DNA from: Paenibacillus ihbetae
GTDB taxonomy: Bacteria > Bacillota > Bacilli > Paenibacillales > Paenibacillaceae
DNA length: 64,000 bases
Assembly: GCF_002741055.1 (NCBI RefSeq)
Contig: NZ_CP016809.1
Location: 2,812,501-2,876,500 of the forward strand
Reading direction: 5' to 3'
Position 1 is the first letter of the stretch, and the number at the start of each line of letters is the position of its first letter. Below the pieces are notes generated by a model. It saw nothing but the letters and a program-made list of their open reading frames with translations. It had not been told where the DNA came from and ran no database searches. Position numbers and translations under genes: made by a program. Below, piece by piece: positions 1 to 8,246 of the stretch.

Positions 1-476
1 AGGAAGACCGCCATACTGGAGGTAAACCCGACATTCATATAGATCAAGCCTTCATGCGTGTTCAGCATCGGAATATGCAGATTGCTGCGAATCCAGTCCA
101 TGACCTGCATGAGCGGCATCATCAGCGTCTGGAACGGAATGAGCATCGTCGCCACGAACGTGAAGAAAATGATTTTGCTCAGCTTGTTATCCGTCCGCAC
201 CAGCATCCATGCCGTCATGGAAGCGAGCACGATGACAAGAATCACCGAGACGACCGTCACGTAGAGCGAGTTGCCCAGCGCCGTAAAGAAATTCATCTTC
301 TCCATCGCCGACTTGTAATACTCGAAGCTGAAGGACGACGGAAGCGCCAACGCGTTCTCATACAGCTCGGCACGGTCCTTGAACGAGTTGATCAGCATGA
401 TGAAGACGGGAGACAGGAAGACGATCGCGAAGAGAAGCAGCACGATATCGAGCAGCCATTTGCCTGTTTTCTTCAT
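1..476 (-). CDS. Carbohydrate ABC transporter permease, MalG-type (partial, 3' end outside window)
   Basis: The ATG at 476 opens a frame running off the left edge; 158 residues are visible. It begins MKKTGKWLLDIVLLLF, a first membrane segment, followed by an extracellular stretch with the AMEKMNFFTALGNSLYV signature seen at the start of the MalG-type permease domain and further membrane helices. CUT1 inner-membrane permeases of this kind pair with a MalF-type partner. The start overlaps the stop of the upstream permease by one base (TGATG), so the two are translationally coupled. Sugar substrate cannot be told. The EAA loop that contacts the ATPase lies outside the window. Confidence 0.9.
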   Translation of the reverse strand, partial: MKKTGKWLLDIVLLLFAIVFLSPVFIMLINSFKDRAELYENALALPSSFSFEYYKSAMEKMNFFTALGNSLYVTVVSVILVIVLASMTAWMLVRTDNKLSKIIFFTFVATMLIPFQTLMMPLMQVMDWIRSNLHIPMLNTHEGLIYMNVGFTSSMAVF

Positions 477-1351
477 CACATCTGCACCTCTCTTCTCTTC
501 GTAATGATCACTTGGGTCAAGGTAAGCCCGGCTACGATCAGGAAGAAGATGATCGCTTTCGCCTGGCCTATGCCGTAATTGCCGTAAGCGAATATTTCAT
601 TGAAGATGTTCATCGCAAACATCTCGGTCGCGTTATTCGGACCGCCCTTCGTCAGGGACAGGTTCACGTCGTAGATTTTGAAAGCGCCCGACAGCGTCAG
701 GAACAGACAGATCGTGAACGATGGCATCAGGAGCGGGAAGACGATGCTCTTCAGCCGCTGCCACAGGCTCGCGCCGTCGACTTTGGCCGCTTCCATCAAT
801 TCATCCGGGATCCCCTGGATGCCGGCAATGTAGATGATCATGGTATAGCCGGCCAGCTGCCAGGTAAATACGACAACGATCGCATACAGCGAGAACTGCG
901 GATGCAGGAGCCAGTTGAAGAAGATGCTGCCGAGCCCGGTTTTCTCCCCAAGGAAGCTAAAGGCATCGGTGAAGATGAACTGCCAAATATAACCGAGAAT
1001 AAGGCCGCCGATCAGGTTCGGCATAAAGAACATCGTCCGTGCGGCATTACGCGAGCGAAGCTTGGTCGTCACAAGCAGCGCGAATCCCAGGCCCAGGATG
1101 TTGACGCATACCAACGCCAGGAGCGTAAACTGCACGGTGTGCCAAGCCGATGACAGGAAGCGTTCGTCCTGGAAGATTTGGACATAATTGTCCATGCCCA
1201 CAAATACTTTCGGATTGGCCGGAATTCCGTCCCACTGGACGAAGGAGTAATAAATCCCGATGATGAACGGGATGATGACCACGGTCGTGAAAATAAACAA
1301 AAGCGGTACCGTGAATAGGGCAAACCAGGCTTTGTCCTTTCCCTTGCTCAT
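476..1351 (-). CDS. Carbohydrate ABC transporter permease, MalF-type
   Basis: A 291-residue integral membrane protein, normal length for CUT1 MalF-like permeases in Gram-positives. It has an N-terminal helix (about 10-33) and five further hydrophobic segments. The EAA-type loop is at about 188-205 (EAAKVDGASLWQRLKSIVFP), the conserved site where the ATPase docks. An AGAAGG ribosome site lies 8 bases before ATG. It lies downstream of the binding-protein gene, separated by about 290 bases with a terminator hairpin, and overlaps the MalG-type gene by one base. No ATPase gene is in this block; in Firmicutes such importers commonly borrow a shared MsmX-type ATPase, which is an inference here. Confidence 0.95.
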   Translation of the reverse strand: MSKGKDKAWFALFTVPLLFIFTTVVIIPFIIGIYYSFVQWDGIPANPKVFVGMDNYVQIFQDERFLSSAWHTVQFTLLALVCVNILGLGFALLVTTKLRSRNAARTMFFMPNLIGGLILGYIWQFIFTDAFSFLGEKTGLGSIFFNWLLHPQFSLYAIVVVFTWQLAGYTMIIYIAGIQGIPDELMEAAKVDGASLWQRLKSIVFPLLMPSFTICLFLTLSGAFKIYDVNLSLTKGGPNNATEMFAMNIFNEIFAYGNYGIGQAKAIIFFLIVAGLTLTQVIITKRREVQM

Positions 1352-1533
1352 AATCCATACCTTCTTTCTGTCCTGGATGATCCCCGTGGTAAGGCATCAC
1401 CTTGATACTTGCAATTGCTGTGTCTTTCGTTTAAACGAGCCCGGCCTTGCGACCGTTTCTGGCCCCTTCCGAAGCCGTTGTGCTATGCATGCTGGTGGGA
1501 TTAGATGATGTTCGTTGCGCTACTTCGAGCTTG

Positions 1534-1588
1534 AAAAAACAAAAGCCTAACGCTCAGAGTCAATTCGGAACGTCAGAGGCTAGGCTTT
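1534..1588 (-). terminator. Hairpin between sugar-binding protein and permease genes
   Basis: AAAGCCTA at 1542-1549 pairs with TAGGCTTT at 1581-1588; read leftward the stem is followed by a T-rich run (TTTTGTTTTTT, complement of 1534-1544). It sits 55 bases after the binding-protein stop, upstream of the permeases. Such a site would give more binding-protein mRNA than permease mRNA, which is common in ABC import operons. Confidence 0.65.
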
Positions 1589-1643
1589 CGTTATGATGAA
1601 ATTGTTTAGATCACCGCTCATTCACGAGCGCTTGCTGCATCCC

Positions 1644-2906
1644 TTATTTCGAGGCTTTCGCCCAAACCTCATCCAGCTTCTGCAGGAATTGCTCGCCTGT
1701 CATATCCTTGTTCATGAAGAATTCCTGAGTAGCCGGCGCCAAGTCGTTCGTAATGATGCCGGACGGGAAGTAGTTCAGCGCCCAAGGGATCGTCTGACCG
1801 CTGTTCGTCGCTTCATGCACGGCCTGGGACAATGGATCCAGGTTGCCTGCCTCGATGTTGGTCAGCGCCGGAATGAACTTGAAGTCGTCGACGATCGCTT
1901 TTTTACCGGTATCGCTGGTGAAGAGCCAGTTCAGGAATGCGTTGGCTGCTTTCACTTCGTCCGCATCAGCCTGGTTGTTGATCACCCAGTAGCTCGCAAC
2001 CCCGACCGCAAGTTTGTCGTTGCCTGCCAGCGGGAACGGCATCATGCCGATCTTCGAATCCATATCCCCGAAATCGGCGAGCATGGAATAGCTCCAGTTG
2101 CCTTGGTGAACCATCGCCGTTTTGCCTGTTGCAAAGTCACCCATTTGGCTGTCGTACTTCACTTCCATCGGGTTTTTGGCATTGGCTTTGATCGCATCCA
2201 TGAATTTCGCCCATTCCTGGAATTCCTTCGTATCCGCCATCTTCACTTCGCCTTTGTTCAGCTGGTCGATAAAGGCCAGCGGATCGGACTGAAGCGCGAA
2301 CGGCGTATTCAGGATATGCCCGATCAGAAAGTAAGCTTCCTGCGACAGGCTCAGCCCGTTCTTGCCTTCTGCCTTCATCTGCTCCAGCAGCTTCGTGAAC
2401 GAATCCAGGTCCTTCACGTTCGCCGGATCGACGAGATCCTTGTTGTACACAAGGCCGAAGCCTTCAACGCCGTAAGGAACGCCGACCGTCTTGTCGTCCA
2501 CCTTCAGCTCCATGTCAGGCGCAATATTTTTGACGTATTCCTCACCACTCAAGTCCGTAAAGTAAGATTTCAATTTCTCCGATTCAGGCCCCGGCGCTAC
2601 GCTGAAAATCGTAGGGCCTTGATTGCTGCCCAGCTTCGCTACCAGCTGCTGCGAATAAGCATCGCCGGCTGCTCCCCATACTTCAACCTCATTGCCGGTT
2701 TCTTCTTTATAGGTCTTAACCAGTGCTTCAAGAGGCTCCGTAATTTCAACCTTCGATTGGAAGAGTGTAATTTTCTTTAGTTTGTCTCCTCCGGATGCTG
2801 CTCCCGAATCTTTGTCGGCTGTACCGGAAGTACCGCCGCAGGCCGCCAATGTGGCCACCAAAGCCGTTGCAGTCAGTACACTTAATACTTTTTTTACTTT
2901 TTTCAA
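1644..2906 (-). CDS. Extracellular sugar-binding lipoprotein of ABC importer
   Basis: A 420-residue CUT1 family solute-binding protein (SBP_bac_1/MalE-like fold). The N terminus is a lipoprotein signal with lipobox LAAC (Cys23), followed by a flexible Gly/Ser/Asp stretch and the mature domain starting near KKITLFQSKVEI. The length is typical. An AGGCGTGTCAC stretch with a GGGGGAGG element precedes the ATG. It is the first gene of the sugar-import operon; a TTGACA/TATGAT promoter, a LacI-type operator and a cre-like site lie directly upstream, and the LacI-family regulator gene follows further upstream on the same strand. Substrate unknown; an oligosaccharide is likely from the family. Confidence 0.95.
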   Translation of the reverse strand: MKKVKKVLSVLTATALVATLAACGGTSGTADKDSGAASGGDKLKKITLFQSKVEITEPLEALVKTYKEETGNEVEVWGAAGDAYSQQLVAKLGSNQGPTIFSVAPGPESEKLKSYFTDLSGEEYVKNIAPDMELKVDDKTVGVPYGVEGFGLVYNKDLVDPANVKDLDSFTKLLEQMKAEGKNGLSLSQEAYFLIGHILNTPFALQSDPLAFIDQLNKGEVKMADTKEFQEWAKFMDAIKANAKNPMEVKYDSQMGDFATGKTAMVHQGNWSYSMLADFGDMDSKIGMMPFPLAGNDKLAVGVASYWVINNQADADEVKAANAFLNWLFTSDTGKKAIVDDFKFIPALTNIEAGNLDPLSQAVHEATNSGQTIPWALNYFPSGIITNDLAPATQEFFMNKDMTGEQFLQKLDEVWAKASK

Positions 2907-2938
2907 GTGACACGCCTCCCCCGTAAGGACTCAATAAA

Positions 2939-2951
2939 GTAAAACGTTTAC
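2939..2951. promoter_or_regulatory. LacI-type operator at the sugar importer promoter
   Basis: GTAAAACGTTTAC is a 13-base near-palindrome of the LacI/GalR type. It falls just downstream of the -10 box (2958-2963), i.e. over the likely transcription start of the binding-protein gene, the position expected for repression by the adjacent LacI-family regulator. Confidence 0.65.
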
Positions 2952-2957
2952 AACCCA

Positions 2958-2986
2958 ATCATAGGCCTGTTATGCACTCATGTCAA
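2958..2986 (-). promoter_or_regulatory. SigA-type promoter of the sugar importer operon
   Basis: On the minus strand TTGACA (2986-2981), exactly 17 bases of spacer, then TATGAT (2963-2958). This is close to the housekeeping consensus. The start codon of the binding protein is about 50 bases downstream. Confidence 0.75.
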
Positions 2987-2993
2987 TAAAAAA

Positions 2994-3007
2994 TGTACAC
3001 GTTTTCA
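2994..3007. promoter_or_regulatory. cre-like site (CcpA) upstream of the sugar importer promoter
   Basis: TGTACACGTTTTCA matches the catabolite-response consensus TGWAANCGNTNWCA with a single mismatch. It lies 8 bases upstream of the -35 box. Carbon-catabolite control is therefore plausible. Confidence 0.45.
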
Positions 3008-3070
3008 TAAAATATTAAGTAAAATATTTAGTAAAATATATTCTTTTTTACTAGAAATATTCGTAAAACT

Positions 3071-4030
3071 TTATTTAACGGTCTTTCTCCACTGAATGGT
3101 AGCACTTAATTTAAAAGGCTCCTTGCCGGTCGTCCCTTTAATCATGCCGAGCAGCTCCTTGGCAGCCAAATAACCGCTCTCATAACGCGGGATCGCAATC
3201 GTCGTCAGGCCTGCCATGGCGGCCGCATCCGAGTTGTCGAAGCCGGTAACGGAAATATCCTCCGGCACGCGGAGCCCGTTCTCCTCGAAAGCCTTGATCG
3301 CCCCAAGCGCCATATTATCATTCGCGCATACCAGCACTTCCGGAAGCGAGTTGCCGAGAATCAGAATTTTGGCTGCCTGATATCCGCTCTCTTCGCTGTA
3401 GTCCCCGTGGAAGTAATTGCGGCGGTCAAAGAGGATTCCGTTTCTCTCCAGCGTATCGACAAATCCGGCGTACCTCTCTTTATGGTCAAGCGTAAATTCC
3501 AGGCCGCCCATAAACCCGAAGCTGCGGAACCCCTTGTCCACCAACGCCTGCACCATATCGCACATCACCGGATAATTGTCGACAATGACGCTTTTGGTAT
3601 TGGCGAATGCATTATCGATAATCCGGTCCATGAGCACGACGGGGAATTGGGGGGTTGCCACGGAGATTAAATAGTCGTCCGTCATATGCCGGTCCAGGCT
3701 TATGGTACCGCTTGCAAATTTGCTGCGCATGAAGTTCGCGCTCGATTTGCTGGTGCAGATGATCAGATCATAGCCGTTCTCCGTCAGGCAGTGGCTGATG
3801 CCCTTAATAATTTTCAAATAATAGTCGCGGTCGAAATCGCTGAATACAAAGATGATCGTGTTGCTGTGATCGGATTTGGCCGCCTTGTTCGGAAAATAAC
3901 CTTGCTCCGAGCAGATCCGAAGCACCCGTTCCCGGGTGTCCTTGCCAACGTTCTTCCGTCCGTTAAGCACATTGGATACCGTCGAAACCGAGACCTCCGC
4001 GAGCTTGGCAATTTCCTTTAAACTACTCAT
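3071..4030 (-). CDS. LacI-family transcriptional regulator
   Basis: A 319-residue LacI/GalR regulator. The N-terminal helix-turn-helix (about residues 3-27) begins SLKEIAKLAEVSVSTVSNVL, followed by the hinge helix and a periplasmic-binding-like effector domain from about residue 60, which contains the family segment VPEDISVTGFDN near 257. A strong GGAGGGGG ribosome site precedes the ATG. It sits upstream of the sugar ABC genes on the same strand with its own 160-base spacer, and operator-like palindromes lie in front of both it and the binding-protein gene, so it most likely represses the importer and itself until its sugar ligand appears. Confidence 0.93.
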   Translation of the reverse strand: MSSLKEIAKLAEVSVSTVSNVLNGRKNVGKDTRERVLRICSEQGYFPNKAAKSDHSNTIIFVFSDFDRDYYLKIIKGISHCLTENGYDLIICTSKSSANFMRSKFASGTISLDRHMTDDYLISVATPQFPVVLMDRIIDNAFANTKSVIVDNYPVMCDMVQALVDKGFRSFGFMGGLEFTLDHKERYAGFVDTLERNGILFDRRNYFHGDYSEESGYQAAKILILGNSLPEVLVCANDNMALGAIKAFEENGLRVPEDISVTGFDNSDAAAMAGLTTIAIPRYESGYLAAKELLGMIKGTTGKEPFKLSATIQWRKTVK

Positions 4031-4100
4031 GATTCCAGTCCCCCTCCAAACGCTATGTAATTTTAATATAACATGGTTTTATTTTTAATAAAATTTACTT

Positions 4101-4113
4101 GTTTACGGTAAAC
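4101..4113. promoter_or_regulatory. Palindrome upstream of the LacI-family gene
   Basis: GTTTACGGTAAAC is a perfect 6+1+6 palindrome about 70 bases upstream of the regulator start. The same GTTTAC/GTAAAC half-sites make up the operator at 2939-2951, although there they face the opposite way around the centre. Autoregulation is the simple reading. Confidence 0.5.
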
Positions 4114-4183
4114 GAATTTTTTTGCCGGAACCTTCCCCCTGTCACAATATACTTCCGGACCGAACAGCTCCTTTTTTATCAAG

Positions 4184-4226
4184 CAAAAAGCAGGTCGCGC
4201 GAATCTCGCCGAGACCTGCTCTTTTT
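4184..4226 (-). terminator. Rho-independent terminator after the EamA gene
   Basis: Stem AGCAGGTC (4189-4196) with GACCTGCT (4213-4220), flanked by an A-run (4184-4188) and a T-run (4222-4226), so it can act in both directions. It lies 49 bases past the leftward EamA stop. Confidence 0.75.
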
Positions 4227-4274
4227 CGAATCATGACCTGCTCTAGCAGGATATTCATTCGGTTTCTTACCCTA

Positions 4275-5180
4275 TTACCGCATCGCTCTTTTTATCGTGA
4301 ATTGGTCTTGAATAACCTCCCGTCGTCCTGGCCGATTCACCAGGTAGATGCCGAGTCCTATGCACAGGGTGCCGGCCAAGGTATACCAATGCAGCTGCTC
4401 GCCAAGTATAAGCCATCCAGATAATACGCCGAACACGGGAATGAGAAACAGATACACGTTGGCTTGATTGGGGTCGCTATGACGCAGCACATAATACCAG
4501 GTTACAAACTGGACGATCGAACTCATAAGGATCATCCAGCCCAGAACAAAGAGCTCCTTGAGAAGGTGGGACGAGTCCCAAACAAAATGCGGCTCTTCCA
4601 GCAGCGGACTTGCGATGAGCAGCAGGATGCCGCCGATCAGCATCTGATAGGCAGTCATGACCCAGGCGTCAAACTCCCCGCCCCAGCGCGAGCTTAGCAG
4701 GGTTGCCATGCCCCAGGCCATTCCCGCACCCAGCGCGAACCAAAAGCCGCTCTGCATCTGCATCTCCAATCCTTGCGTAATGAATACGCCGACAAATCCG
4801 ATGATCACGCCAGCCCACTGCAGAAGGCGGTATCTTATCCCGAAGATCAGGAAGCTGAACACGATAAACCAGATTGGATTGCTGGAGGACAGAACCGAGG
4901 AACTGCCGGAGGAAATAGTCTGCATGCTCAGGTAAATACCACTCATCACGAACGCCGACTGAAACATTCCGATCGTCGCCAGCTTCATCCACGCAGCGCT
5001 GCTGCGGGGGTGTGGCCGCTTGGCTATGAAGGGCAGCATCAGCAGCCCCGCCACCACGAACCGGATGGCCAGCAGGATGAATGGGGAGCCGAAGGACAGG
5101 GCAATTTTGCCTATCGGGAAATTGAGACCCGCCACCAGCATCGTAAATATCGTAAGAAACAGCAAACGCGGTTTGCTCAT
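4275..5180 (-). CDS. EamA/DMT-family metabolite exporter
   Basis: A 301-residue membrane protein with the ten-helix, two-repeat layout of the drug/metabolite transporter superfamily (EamA domains at about 8-140 and 155-290). The first repeat starts LLFLTIFTMLVAGLNFPIGK and the second lies in the ALGAGMAWGMATLLSSRW region. Length is typical. It is divergently transcribed from the LysR-type regulator at 5310, with about 130 bases between starts; divergent LysR/EamA pairs usually mean the regulator controls the exporter. Substrate unknown (amino acids or other small metabolites in the family). Confidence 0.92.
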   Translation of the reverse strand: MSKPRLLFLTIFTMLVAGLNFPIGKIALSFGSPFILLAIRFVVAGLLMLPFIAKRPHPRSSAAWMKLATIGMFQSAFVMSGIYLSMQTISSGSSSVLSSSNPIWFIVFSFLIFGIRYRLLQWAGVIIGFVGVFITQGLEMQMQSGFWFALGAGMAWGMATLLSSRWGGEFDAWVMTAYQMLIGGILLLIASPLLEEPHFVWDSSHLLKELFVLGWMILMSSIVQFVTWYYVLRHSDPNQANVYLFLIPVFGVLSGWLILGEQLHWYTLAGTLCIGLGIYLVNRPGRREVIQDQFTIKRAMR

Positions 5181-5309
5181 GCCACGAAGTTCTCCTCTCT
5201 TTAATCAATGGTATCCTCAGTTTATTTCGACTCTCATATCATGTAAAATAATTAAATAAGATTTAAACCATCACTGTGAATGATGGATATTGAAGGGGGA
5301 TGAGCTAAG

Positions 5310-6167
5310 GTGGAGAGCGGGGATTTGAAAATTTTCCAGGCTGTTGCCCGGGAAGGAAGCATTACCAAGGCAGCCGCCAGCCTTGGTTACGTGCAGTCGA
5401 ACGTGACGGCTAGAATCCGGCAGCTGGAATCCGAGCTGAACACACCTCTGTTCTATCGGCTCAGCCGCGGCGTTTCCTTGACTGCAGCCGGCTGCAATCT
5501 CCTCACGTATGCCGATCAGATCACGCGTTTGCTTGACGAAGCCGTCAAATCGACGCAATTCTCGGAAGAGCCGTCGGGGCCGCTGCGGATCGGATCATCG
5601 GAGACCACCGCAGCGGTACATCTTCCCGGTATCATGCTGGATTATCATAAGCGGTATCCTGACGTGAAGCTGTCATTGATTACAGGCCATAGAGCTGACT
5701 TGGTTCGGGGCCTGAACGAGTATGATCTGGATGGAGCGTTTATCACCGGACCGCTGGATTTCCCGGATTTCGACGCAATTCGAGCATTTGACGAGGAGCT
5801 AGTGCTCATCTCGGAGCCGACGGAAGCCTCGCTTCGGGACTTGCTCACCAAGCCTCTGCTGTTTTTCGGCAAGGGATGCTATCATCGTGAACGGTTGGAG
5901 CAGTGGCTTCATGAAGAGAATGCGGGGCCTACGAATATTATGGAGTTCGGCACGTTGGAAGCCATCATGGGCGGTGTGGCCGCCGGACTGGGCATCTCGC
6001 TGTTGACGCGTTCTTCCGTTCAGGACTGGGTGGATGCTGGAAAGTTGCAAGCTTTCCGGATTCCTGAGCGTTTCCGCAGCTCCAAGGTCCATTTCGTATT
6101 CCGCCGCGACCTTTTTCGGACCAGCGCCTTTACTAAATTTGTCGAGCTGCTTGAGAAGTCCGATTGA
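5310..6167 (+). CDS. LysR-family transcriptional regulator
   Basis: A 285-residue LysR regulator. It starts at a GTG; GAAGGGGGA lies 9 bases before it and the nearby ATG at 5300 is closed by a stop after two codons. The winged helix-turn-helix occupies about 1-60 (LKIFQAVAREGSITKAAASL), followed by the LysR substrate-binding domain from about 88. The sequence resembles the CzcR/YtlI-like group with a short effector domain. It is divergent to the EamA exporter, its likely target. A bidirectional hairpin follows the stop. Confidence 0.93.
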   Translation: MESGDLKIFQAVAREGSITKAAASLGYVQSNVTARIRQLESELNTPLFYRLSRGVSLTAAGCNLLTYADQITRLLDEAVKSTQFSEEPSGPLRIGSSETTAAVHLPGIMLDYHKRYPDVKLSLITGHRADLVRGLNEYDLDGAFITGPLDFPDFDAIRAFDEELVLISEPTEASLRDLLTKPLLFFGKGCYHRERLEQWLHEENAGPTNIMEFGTLEAIMGGVAAGLGISLLTRSSVQDWVDAGKLQAFRIPERFRSSKVHFVFRRDLFRTSAFTKFVELLEKSD

Positions 6168-6190
6168 AGTTTTCAATCAGATGCAATAAC

Positions 6191-6225
6191 AAAGAAGCCG
6201 TGGCCCTATAGCCACGGTTTCTTTT
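6191..6225. terminator. Bidirectional terminator between LysR and hydrolase genes
   Basis: CCGTGGC (6198-6204), six-base loop, GCCACGG (6211-6217), flanked by AAAGAA on the left and TTTCTTTT on the right. It lies between the convergent stops at 6167 and 6241. Confidence 0.85.
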
Positions 6226-6240
6226 CACGCTATGCACTTC

Positions 6241-7065
6241 TTATCTCGATATATGGCCCGCTGAAGGCTGCAGAAAGTCCACGATCTCCGGGGCCAGCAC
6301 CTCCGGCGCCATGACGACAGCCGAATGGTCTTGGCCTGGAAGCATGCGGTGTTCACATTGCGGGAGCAATGCGGCCAAAGCGCTGGCAGCATTATGGAAT
6401 AAAGCCCCGCTGTTCTCACCCGTCATCACCATAACCGGGGCATTGACCTCCCACCGGTCCGTCGGCAATGGTTGGCCGGATTGCGTATTTCCCATAATCA
6501 TTCCGTCATAAGCCAGCGTATGCGCTAAACCCTCCATCGCCTTCCAGGATGGGTCTGCCTTCATGAATTCGATGTATTCCCCCGGAATTCCCAGTGCGGC
6601 TGTCATGTAGTATTCTACCGCTTCGCTTCGTTGGTTCCCGGCCATCAATGTATTCAAGTGCTGCACGTATTCCGGCGGTACCGGTGCACGGCTGTCATCG
6701 ATGATAAATGGCGGCTCGTATAGAAACAGCTTGCTAACTTTACCGCTGCCGAGGCTGCTGGCTGCATCCAGGGCCAAAACGGCCCCCGATGAGCTCCCGA
6801 ATACATAGGCGCTGCCGCCCGCCTCATGAATAAGGGCTTCCAGGTCTTCGATCTCACGTTCAACTGCATATGGATCCGTATCCATGCTGTCGCCGCGCCC
6901 TCTCCGGTCGTAATTGTAGACGGTGAAATGCTCGGACAGCAGCTCGGCAAGGCGCGATCCGTCGTTGTGATCCGCAGCGGCAGAGGACACAAGCACGATT
7001 GCCGGTCCCGTACCCTTTTTCTCATAATAAATCCGTGTACCGTCTTTCGAAATCACATGGCTCAT
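6241..7065 (-). CDS. Alpha/beta-fold hydrolase
   Basis: A 274-residue alpha/beta hydrolase. It opens MSHVISKDGTRIYYEKKGTG, the usual first strands. The nucleophile elbow is GSSSGA (about residues 94-99, Ser in GxSxG). A likely acid is in VMVMTGENS (~210-218) and the catalytic His in LPGQDHSAV (~247). Substrate cannot be told. It is 15 bases downstream of the SRPBCC gene and probably part of the ArsR-SRPBCC-hydrolase operon. Confidence 0.9.
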   Translation of the reverse strand: MSHVISKDGTRIYYEKKGTGPAIVLVSSAAADHNDGSRLAELLSEHFTVYNYDRRGRGDSMDTDPYAVEREIEDLEALIHEAGGSAYVFGSSSGAVLALDAASSLGSGKVSKLFLYEPPFIIDDSRAPVPPEYVQHLNTLMAGNQRSEAVEYYMTAALGIPGEYIEFMKADPSWKAMEGLAHTLAYDGMIMGNTQSGQPLPTDRWEVNAPVMVMTGENSGALFHNAASALAALLPQCEHRMLPGQDHSAVVMAPEVLAPEIVDFLQPSAGHISR

Positions 7066-7080
7066 CCCAATTCCTCCTTG

Positions 7081-7590
7081 TTATGGTTGATTCAATATGT
7101 ACTGCATTTGATGCTCGAATCTTTCCAGCGTCTCCTGGTATCCTTCCACCATGCCCATGGGCTCCGCCTGATCCAGATCCTCTGCGCTTGCAAACTGAGT
7201 GATAATGCTCAGCCTTGTTCCACCCCTTGCCTCGTCGAATGTGACGAACGTCAGCATATCGCTTCCTTCGACGGGGTTCCACTGTGAGTCTGTAAATGTG
7301 TCATTATAGACAAGCCTCGACCATTCCACCACTTCGGTATAAATCGCCTTGCAGAAAGCCGCATCTCCTTCACCGGCCGTATCGGGCGCAATCCGGTAGC
7401 GCCAAGCGCCGCCCGGCCTTACATCCATTTCGTACACCGTGGCGGTCCAGTTCCTCGGCCCCCACCAGCGTTCGATGTGCTCAGGCTTGGTCCAGCCTTC
7501 CCAAGACAGCTTCAAGGGGATGGAAACGATGCGTTCCACTGTCAGCTTTCGCTGTTCTCTGTCTTTCGTAATGATTGTCTTCCTGCCCAT
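7081..7590 (-). CDS. SRPBCC (AHSA1-like) domain protein
   Basis: A 169-residue protein of the START/Bet v1-like superfamily, AHSA1 subgroup. The signature PLKLSWEGWTKPEHIERWWGP near residues 27-47 is the family's hallmark, and the C-terminal helix covers about 140-165. These proteins have a ligand cavity; their substrates are mostly unknown. It lies between an ArsR regulator (upstream, 69 bases) and an alpha/beta hydrolase (downstream, 15 bases). An ArsR gene followed by an AHSA1-like gene is a recurrent Firmicute and actinobacterial arrangement. Confidence 0.92.
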   Translation of the reverse strand: MGRKTIITKDREQRKLTVERIVSIPLKLSWEGWTKPEHIERWWGPRNWTATVYEMDVRPGGAWRYRIAPDTAGEGDAAFCKAIYTEVVEWSRLVYNDTFTDSQWNPVEGSDMLTFVTFDEARGGTRLSIITQFASAEDLDQAEPMGMVEGYQETLERFEHQMQYILNQP

Positions 7591-7659
7591 GTGAATCCCT
7601 CCCGTCTATTCGGCTCTGCCCCGGCAGAGCCTTTCCTGTGGATCTAGCAAAAAATTCAA

Positions 7660-7992
7660 TTAGCTCTCCTTTCCCTTTAAGTCGCTCATATAGTCTTCGA
7701 AATTGTCGAGTCTCTCTTCCCACAGACGGCTGAAAGAGTCGAGCCACTCGTCCAGTTCCTGGAACGGACGGGCTTCAAGACTATAGATGCGCTGCTGCGC
7801 GTTCTTGCGGACCTTCACCAATCCCGCTTCGTTCAGGATCCGCAAATGCCGGGATACTTGCGGCTGACCGATGTTAAGCAGCTCTACGAGTTCACTTACC
7901 GAACGCGGTCCTTGCTTTAATAGCTCGATAATGTTAAAACGGTTCGGTTCCGAGATCGTAGACAGGGTTAATTGCATTGCGAAAGTGTTCAT
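7660..7992 (-). CDS. ArsR-family winged-helix regulator
   Basis: A 110-residue ArsR/SmtB-type repressor with one winged helix-turn-helix (about 10-85), including GPRSVSELVELLNIGQPQVS and the recognition helix RHLRILNEAGLVKVRK. The alpha3 metal box of ArsR/SmtB is absent (no ELCVCDL-like Cys pair), so it is probably not a metal sensor. It is first in a leftward operon with SRPBCC and hydrolase genes and likely represses them and itself. Confidence 0.92.
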   Translation of the reverse strand: MNTFAMQLTLSTISEPNRFNIIELLKQGPRSVSELVELLNIGQPQVSRHLRILNEAGLVKVRKNAQQRIYSLEARPFQELDEWLDSFSRLWEERLDNFEDYMSDLKGKES

Positions 7993-8143
7993 GATTTAAA
8001 TATACACCGATATGTATATACGTGTCAACGGATATATTGGCATAAACATAATTTTTCTTACAAACGCTCCGTCAGCCTCTTATTCTAAAGCATCGTTAAC
8101 CGGAGAATCTTCCCTGGTGAGTGCTGCATTGCTCTATCCGATA

Positions 8144-8174
8144 TGAAAAAGAAAAAGACAGCCCGATTGGGCTG
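8144..8174 (-). terminator. Terminator after the peptide-binding protein gene
   Basis: CAGCCC (8159-8164), loop GATT, GGGCTG (8169-8174). Read leftward the stem is followed by TCTTTTTCTTTTTC (complement of 8145-8158). The gene stops at 8247. Confidence 0.8.
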
Positions 8175-8246
8175 CCTCCCCCTAAAATGAAGCTGCTTAC
8201 GAGAAGTTGAAATCCTGCCGCGCCATTACCCTTTTATGCCTGCACA

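Noticed and set aside
1593..2780. Long open frame (395 codons) on the plus strand
   Set aside because: It is antisense to the sugar-binding lipoprotein, whose family, lipobox and ribosome site are clear. The antisense product is Arg/His-rich with no motif.
7022..7282. Alternative frames inside the SRPBCC and hydrolase genes
   Set aside because: They are shadows of the two recognised genes and have no start signals.
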